From CAYXDO01 sp964463485 (lineage in GTDB: Bacteria; Myxococcota; Kuafuiibacteriia; Kuafuiibacteriales; Kuafuiibacteriaceae), in the NCBI GenBank assembly GCA_964463485.1, contig CAYXDO010000268.1, forward strand, positions 1 to 7,762: a stretch of 7,762 bases of DNA, in the 5' to 3' direction. Of this stretch, positions 6,891-7,762 are shown piece after piece. The notes beneath the pieces were generated by a model that saw only the letters and a list, made by a program, of their open reading frames with translations, ran no database searches and had not been told where the DNA came from. Numbering within the stretch: the stretch's first letter is position 1; each line of letters begins with the position of its first letter. The position numbers and the translations under genes were made by a program.

Positions 6891-7275
6891 ATTGAGCGGC
6901 TGGTGCGCAAGGCCCTCGCGCTGGCCCGCGCCGACCGCCTTGCCCCTTGCTCGTTTCGCTCGCTGTCGAGCGGCGAGCGCCAGCGAATGCTCCTGGCCCG
7001 CGCGATCGCCCAGTCCCCCAAAATCCTGCTCCTGGACGAACCCACGAGCCACCTGGACGTCGGCCATCAGCTCGACGTCATCGACTCCATCAAGGCGCTC
7101 GGACTCACCGTGGTCGCCGCCCTCCACGATCTGAATGTCGCACTCACTTTCGCCGACGAGGCGCTCATACTCTCCGAGCGGGATAGGAATTTTGAGCGCA
7201 AAGCGGTCGCAGAACGGGCTCGAGGAACCGGCGGTTTGGGCTGCGCTGAGGACTTTCGGCGTCGGCGTCGCGTGA
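6891..7275 (+). pseudogene. ABC-transporter ATPase fragment (FecE/BtuD-type), 5'-truncated and frameshifted
   Basis: The frame starting at 6891 reads IERLVRKALALARADRL and then the second half of an ABC nucleotide-binding domain. It holds the signature LSSGERQR (6963-6986), Walker B KILLLDEPT (7020-7046), D-loop SHLDV, and the switch His in AALHDLN (7125-7127). The LSSGE signature and the ALHDLN block suit ATPases of iron-siderophore, cobalamin or haem importers; the exact substrate cannot be told. The first half, including Walker A, is absent and no start codon or ribosome site fits, so this is a remnant. After ILSE (to 7178) the family-like sequence moves one frame: GILSAKRSQNGLEEPAVWAA and LRTFGVGVA, stopping at 7273-7275. 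That matches the usual C-terminal tail, so a one-base change lies near 7179. No permease or binding-protein gene is nearby. Confidence 0.8.
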
Positions 7276-7424
7276 TGGGCGCGTCGCCCTCGAGGTCGGT
7301 GCGAGGGAATGTAGGGCTCAAGATGCGCTCAAGGTCAGACGTGTGCATCGCGGGGCTCGAGATGTTCACGCGAGGGCGCTACGGGCTCAAAGCCTCGCGC
7401 GCTGAGCGGCAAGGGGGCTGTCGC
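7276..7424. other. Non-coding stretch between two gene remnants
   Basis: About 150 bases with no supported gene. A loose motif GGGCTCAA/GGGCTCGA recurs around 7315, 7353 and 7384 but is too short and imperfect to call a repeat. If the neighbouring transposase remnant is of the IS91 type, the 3' terminal sequence of that element would be expected here, downstream of its stop codon. I could not recognise a hairpin or a terminal tetranucleotide with confidence. Confidence 0.4.
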
Positions 7425-7568
7425 TCACGGCGGGCCCCTCGACTTCGTGAAGCGCGGGGTCGTCGCGTCCATGCCGAGGTGTTCGAGGATCTTCGCTGCG
7501 ACTTTGGGATCGGTGATGAGGCCGACGGGCGTGAGAGGTCCGCCACAGCGGCCGCATTCGAGACCGTC
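7425..7568 (-). pseudogene. C-terminal remnant of an IS91-type transposase
   Basis: Read on the minus strand, codons from 7568 to the TGA at 7427-7425 give DGLECGRCGGPL, then LITDPKVAAKILEHLG, then a Pro/Arg-rich end finishing SRGPP. This is the usual tail of IS91-type (Y2) transposases in proteobacteria and myxobacteria: a CxxCGG zinc-knuckle followed by a short helix of the form DP-x(6)-ILxHLG. About 47 codons are left of what is normally a protein of several hundred residues; the catalytic tyrosines and HUH motif are missing. The 5' side ends abruptly in the short tandem repeats, so the remnant cannot be active. It marks a former mobile-element insertion. Some rolling-circle elements of this class carry off neighbouring DNA, which could relate to the other gene fragments here. 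Confidence 0.72.
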
Positions 7569-7591
7569 TGCACAATTGGTCTGCACAATTG
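7566..7591. repeat. 13-base tandem duplication GTCTGCACAATTG
   Basis: GTCTGCACAATTG is present twice back to back (7566-7578 and 7579-7591). The second copy shares its CAATTG with the first unit of the larger array that follows. It sits exactly at the broken 5' end of the transposase remnant. It looks like a slippage or repair product. Confidence 0.85.
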
Positions 7592-7726
7592 CAATCGAGC
7601 CGTGCCTGACCAATTGCAATCGAGCCGTGCCTGACCCAATTGCAATCGAGCCGTGCCTGACCCAATTGCAATCGAGCCGTGCCCCAATTGCAGCCGTGCC
7701 CCAATTGCAATCGAGCCGTGCCTGAC
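7586..7726. repeat. Tandem array of a 25-base unit (six copies, two of them shortened)
   Basis: The unit begins CAATTGCAATCGAG and ends CCGTGCCTGAC. Full copies lie at 7586-7610, 7611-7635, 7637-7661 and 7702-7726. The copy at 7663-7682 lacks the final CTGAC, and the one at 7685-7699 lacks an internal ATCGA as well as the end. Spacers are zero to two C residues. Each full unit holds two overlapping palindromes, CAATTG and ATTGCAAT. Units are too close together for CRISPR, and open frames across the array only reflect the repeat. It may be a scattered genomic repeat or a regulatory or recombination site; its role is unknown. Confidence 0.88.
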
Positions 7727-7762
7727 CCTGTGCGATTTTCGGTCGTCGGTCGGAAATGTTCA
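7727..7762. other. Right edge, nothing recognised
   Basis: The last 36 bases after the array contain no start codon with a ribosome site and no visible motif beyond a short CGGTCGTCGGTCGG near-repeat. Confidence 0.3.

Noticed and set aside
7067..7369. Minus-strand 100-residue frame beginning MNISSPAMH
   Set aside because: It overlaps the ABC ATPase core in antisense and shows no motif or ribosome site.
7276..7634. Continuation of the ABC ATPase frame as a 243-residue protein
   Set aside because: After residue ILSE the frame loses all similarity, is Arg-rich, and runs antisense through the transposase remnant.
7387..7725. Open frames on both strands through the array
   Set aside because: They translate the repeat into recurring short peptides and show no start site or family similarity.
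7586..7726. Possible CRISPR array
   Set aside because: The repeats are 25 bases with only zero to two bases between them; there are no spacers and no cas genes.

Overview
The window is GC-rich, with codon use strongly biased to G/C in the third position. It carries exported proteins whose mature ends begin with a Cys-x-Cys pair, a bacterial Ig-like (Big_5) domain and a TIMP/NTR-like secreted domain. That combination, together with decaying restriction and transposase genes, fits a large-genome myxobacterium (Myxococcota, perhaps Polyangia). This placement is an inference from style; no rRNA or marker gene is present.

Left part, 1-1693, transcribed leftward: a 3'-truncated but otherwise open McrB-like AAA+ NTPase gene (1653 to the window edge), an immune-type gene of the modification-dependent (type IV) restriction class. 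Immediately upstream of it on the same strand (1691 to about 2067) lies the wreck of an Mrr-like restriction endonuclease. The wreck can be reassembled by undoing three single-base deletions and one CGA-to-TGA stop, and its 5' end is missing. Together they look like a small type IV restriction or defence locus whose nuclease subunit has died.

Middle part, 2156-6800, transcribed rightward: three intact genes joined by two ATGA stop/start overlaps. They encode a 702-residue exported protein (Cys-x-Cys start, Big_5 domain, then a beta-rich region), a 705-residue beta-rich protein made of two similar-looking halves, and a 141-residue exported TIMP/NTR-like protein. They are almost certainly co-translated and presumably act together in the envelope or outside the cell. 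Their function is unknown, and this is the most likely undescribed system here. The first gene has no clear ribosome binding site but has a TANNNT box six bases before its ATG, as in leaderless genes.

Right part, 6801-7762: a gene graveyard. Two copies of a 15-base repeat abut a 5'-truncated, frameshifted ABC-transporter ATPase fragment (6891-7275). After an uninformative stretch comes the C-terminal remnant of an IS91-type transposase on the minus strand (7425-7568), and its broken end runs straight into a short tandem array built on CAATTGCAATCGAG (7566-7726). In both cases the gene break coincides with short direct repeats.
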